A stretch of DNA of 8,903 bases from positions 1 through 8,903 of the forward strand of contig JACZRJ010000009.1 of the NCBI GenBank assembly GCA_022574795.1. Direction: 5' to 3'. This DNA is from Patescibacteria group bacterium. Its GTDB lineage: Bacteria > Patescibacteriota > Andersenbacteria > UBA10190. The notes beneath the pieces are model-generated. The model did no database searches, was not told where the DNA came from, and saw nothing but the letters and a program-made list of their open reading frames with translations. The position numbers and the translations under genes are program-made. This document shows positions 6,775 through 8,903 of the stretch, piece by piece (positions within the stretch are counted from its first letter, which is position 1; the number at the start of each line of letters is the position of its first letter).

Positions 6775-7521
6775 TTAGGCGTGGTTATGCTTGAAGTGCC
6801 CGACGGGTTGTCCATACATTTCGGTGAGTAACTCGTTGGAGAGGACTTCGCGGGGCAGACCGGCACAGAGCAGTTTTTTATTGAGGCACAAGACTTGGTT
6901 GGCGTAACGCATGACCACATCTAATTCGTGGCTGATCAACAAGAGAGTTAATTTTCGTTGCTCCTGGATACGTTGTAAAAGAGCATAGATTGTTTCTTGG
7001 CCACTGATATCTATGCCGGCAGCCGGTTCGTCAAGAATGAGTATGGTTGGTTTGTTGACTAAGCTATAGGCCAGCAGAACGCGCTGAATTTGACCACCAG
7101 AAAGGGTGTTTAATCTGTCCGTGGTAGCTTTAGTCATCGAGACGAGTTTCAGTAGGGTGTTCATTCGTTGTTCCTCAACGCTTGACATGCCAAAACGTTG
7201 GGGAGACTTGAGCAGGAAAAGACCACGAACGGTCAGGGGAAAATTTTTGTCTACTTCAATCGATTGTGGAATATAGGAGACTTGGTTGGCAATTTTTCGG
7301 TAGTGCTTGTGATCGGTGCCCAGGATCTGAACTGTGCCGTGCTGACTTGGCAATAGGCCCAGAATACTTTTTACCAGCACTGATTTACCGGCTCCGTTGG
7401 GGCCGATGATGGCGGTGGTTTGCCCGCGGGGAACATCAAAAGAGATGTCATCAATGATAGTCTGATCATCGAGGATTACGGTCAGATGCTTCACGGAAAT
7501 GGCTGGGGTCGTTACCGTCAT
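6775..7521 (-). CDS. znuC: Metal ABC transporter ATP-binding protein (ZnuC/MntA/TroB type)
   Basis: A 248-residue cytoplasmic ATPase that powers the metal permease encoded by the next gene. All nucleotide-binding motifs are intact: Walker A GPNGAGKS (40-47), Q-loop Gln86 in YIPQ, signature LSGGQIQR (140-147), Walker B LILDEP (161-166) and switch His198 in LISHELD. The C-terminus is GHFKHNHA, with His at 242, 245 and 247; His-rich tails occur in metal-importer ATPases and may sense or bind the cargo ion. Pairing with an ABC-3 permease identifies the system as a Zn/Mn/Fe-type importer; which metal is unknown. ATG 7521 opens the gene, without a recognisable Shine-Dalgarno. It is divergent from the NADH dehydrogenase-like gene across a 73-bp region that probably holds its promoter. 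Confidence 0.95.
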   Translation of the reverse strand: MTVTTPAISVKHLTVILDDQTIIDDISFDVPRGQTTAIIGPNGAGKSVLVKSILGLLPSQHGTVQILGTDHKHYRKIANQVSYIPQSIEVDKNFPLTVRGLFLLKSPQRFGMSSVEEQRMNTLLKLVSMTKATTDRLNTLSGGQIQRVLLAYSLVNKPTILILDEPAAGIDISGQETIYALLQRIQEQRKLTLLLISHELDVVMRYANQVLCLNKKLLCAGLPREVLSNELLTEMYGQPVGHFKHNHA

Positions 7522-7594
7522 TATTTAGGCATTAGTTAGATGATTGCTTTACTATAACGTAACGGCAAGAACGATACATTAATTGCGCGATAAT
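7522..7594. promoter_or_regulatory. Divergent promoter region between znuC and the NDH-2-like gene
   Basis: The 73-bp gap must carry the start signals for both divergent genes unless they are read from further away. TATAAC (7553-7558, + strand) and TATAGT (complement of 7551-7556, - strand) each match a -10 box at five of six positions and overlap. Both sit within TTAC-N6-GTAA (7549-7562), an imperfect palindrome, next to a direct TAACG repeat (7555-7564). Such a site could bind a metalloregulator controlling both genes, but I cannot match it to a known operator. No good -35 boxes are seen. Confidence 0.4.
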
Positions 7595-8857
7595 ATGGAG
7601 GGACAACAGGGCCGGAGACGAGTAGTAGTTTTAGGCGGTGGCTACGCTGGTGTTCGGGCTGCGCGAGATTTAGCTCGGGCTGGAGCTGAGTCTGAGGTGG
7701 AAATTGAGTTGATTAGTAAATCAGCTTGGCATGTTGATCTAACCTTGATGTACGAGGTAGCAACTGCTTATTTAACCAGTGAATCAGTGGCCTCAAGCGA
7801 AATTATTGCTGCCAGTGCCGCCGTGCCCTTGGCGGAGATATTTGCCAAGACATCCGTCAAGCTGCGGATTTCAGGCGCGGAGCGGATTTTGCTCAAGGAG
7901 AATTTAATTGTACTGAGTGATGAGTCCACGGTAAGTTACGACGTTTTGATTGTGGCCTTAGGTGCCAGACTGGCTACCCACGGTCTGCCTGGAGTTGCCA
8001 CCAACGCCTTTAGTATTAAAGAGCTCTCTAGCGCCTTGGAGTTGAGACATCACATCGTTCGACAATTTTACGCGGCGAAGAATTTGGTGGGAGCAGCTCG
8101 GCGGCAAAGCCTCACCTTTATGGTTGTCGGAGCTGGTTCCGCCGGAGTAGAAATGGCAGCTGAGTTAGCCTGCCAGGTACGTCATCAATGTTCTCGCCAC
8201 AGAATTGACCCGCAAGAGATTAGTATTCAGTTGGTAGAGGCCGGCCGGGAGATATTGCCGGGTATATCGCCAGTCTTGCAGCGGGTGGCAGCGAATCGCT
8301 TGCGGAAACTGGCAGTTGTGGTTCGGCTTAACGAGCGAGTCAGTGCTATTGAGGCTACGGCAGTGGTGTTTGAATCTGGTGAGACTATTCCCACGAATAC
8401 AGCAGTTTGGACTGCCGGGTTAAGCCCGCATGAGTTGCTGGTTCAAGCTGGCTTTCCGGTCCGGTCTTGGGGAGTGGTCTGTGAGCCAACCTTGCAGGTT
8501 CAGGGACTGGCGACAGTGTTTGTGGCCGGAGATGCCGCCAATCTTCAGGAGATGAAGCCGCCACTTAAGGCAAATGTTCTCGTGGCGTATACCCAGGGCA
8601 CGTTAGTGGCTCGCAATGTCTTGCGGCTATTGCGGAATCAACGATTGCTGACCTATCAACGGCCCAAAGAAGTCACCGTGATCACTACGGGAGGTCGGAC
8701 AGCTGTACTGCAAGTTGGTCAGCTGAAACTCAGCGGTTTTTTACCCTGGTTTCTTAGGCGTCTGATTACCCTGCGCTATTGGTTGTGGTATCTACCCTTC
8801 ATAGCAGCGCTACGCTTTTGGTTTGCCAGCAATCGACTGCATGGAGCTAATGATTAG
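7595..8857 (+). CDS. NADH dehydrogenase type II-like FAD-dependent oxidoreductase
   Basis: A 420-residue flavoprotein of the two-dinucleotide-binding-domain family, most like NDH-2, which passes electrons from NADH to membrane quinone without pumping protons. The FAD-binding fold opens with VVVLGGGYAGVRAA (GxGxxG at 14-19), the NADH fold with MVVGAGSAGVEMAAEL (179-184 plus E186), and the second FAD motif is VFVAGDAAN (308-316). The C-terminus (about 380-416) is hydrophobic and aromatic with scattered Arg (WFLRRLITLRYWLWYLPF), as expected for the amphipathic membrane anchor of NDH-2. The usual AQ...Q quinone-site segment after the GDAA motif reads PLKANVLVAYTQG here, so the quinone ligands seem changed; another acceptor is possible. 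ATG 7595 is preferred over TTG 7583; neither has a Shine-Dalgarno upstream. It is divergent from znuC. I leave the symbol blank because the acceptor is unsure. Confidence 0.88.
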   Translation: MEGQQGRRRVVVLGGGYAGVRAARDLARAGAESEVEIELISKSAWHVDLTLMYEVATAYLTSESVASSEIIAASAAVPLAEIFAKTSVKLRISGAERILLKENLIVLSDESTVSYDVLIVALGARLATHGLPGVATNAFSIKELSSALELRHHIVRQFYAAKNLVGAARRQSLTFMVVGAGSAGVEMAAELACQVRHQCSRHRIDPQEISIQLVEAGREILPGISPVLQRVAANRLRKLAVVVRLNERVSAIEATAVVFESGETIPTNTAVWTAGLSPHELLVQAGFPVRSWGVVCEPTLQVQGLATVFVAGDAANLQEMKPPLKANVLVAYTQGTLVARNVLRLLRNQRLLTYQRPKEVTVITTGGRTAVLQVGQLKLSGFLPWFLRRLITLRYWLWYLPFIAALRFWFASNRLHGAND

Positions 8858-8903
8858 AGAATCGGTCGATTAGACATGAGTAGGTTATTAAACCCTCTCT
8901 TAA

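Noticed and set aside
8861..8894. Short inverted repeats AATC-GATT and GGTT-AACC after the NDH-2-like gene as a terminator
   Set aside because: The stems are only 4 bp and the T tail is not clear before the window ends.
8876..8903. ATG opening a frame (MSRLLNPLL...) that runs off the right edge
   Set aside because: Only nine codons are visible, with no ribosome site or recognisable motif; it cannot be told from chance.

Overview
The window is an ordinary-looking stretch of a bacterial chromosome with roughly balanced base composition and dense coding. It carries eight recognisable protein genes and one small unassigned membrane protein gene. All reading frames fit the standard code: UGA ends murB at the place where the family normally ends. 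I cannot name the organism. Most start codons lack a clear Shine-Dalgarno sequence, the ribonucleotide reductase is of the chlamydial Mn/Fe type, and the MurB resembles actinobacterial forms from memory. This would fit several lineages, including candidate-phylum bacteria, but nothing here is diagnostic. I saw no tRNA, rRNA, CRISPR array, insertion sequence or phage gene.

Left part (2-2233, + strand): the 3' end of nrdA, cut by the window edge, followed 30 nt later by a complete nrdB. Together they encode an aerobic class I ribonucleotide reductase. NrdB has Phe where the radical Tyr normally sits and Glu where the first metal ligand is usually Asp. Its ligand spacing matches the Chlamydia trachomatis class Ic protein with a constant offset. 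A possible terminator overlaps the nrdB 3' end.

Middle (2323-5918, + strand): a small two-helix membrane protein with a Thr-Pro-Pro repeat tail (the only gene here with a strong ribosome binding site), murB (peptidoglycan precursor synthesis), a class I SAM-dependent methyltransferase of unknown substrate, and an M17 leucyl aminopeptidase with all metal-binding residues present.

Right part: znuB and znuC (- strand, 5945-7521) encode the permease and ATPase of a zinc/manganese-type ABC importer and converge on the aminopeptidase gene. No substrate-binding protein is present in the window. A 73-bp divergent intergenic region, with overlapping promoter-like -10 boxes inside an imperfect palindrome, separates znuC from a type II NADH dehydrogenase-like flavoprotein gene (7595-8857, + strand).

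Functionally these are housekeeping genes for dNTP supply, cell wall, peptide turnover, metal uptake and respiration. The one thread that may tie them together is metal: a putative Mn/Fe reductase, a two-metal aminopeptidase and a metal importer. That link is inference. I found no convincing new multi-gene system. The best leads are the class Ic signature of NrdB, the altered quinone-site motif of the NDH-2-like protein, and the small repeat-tailed membrane protein.
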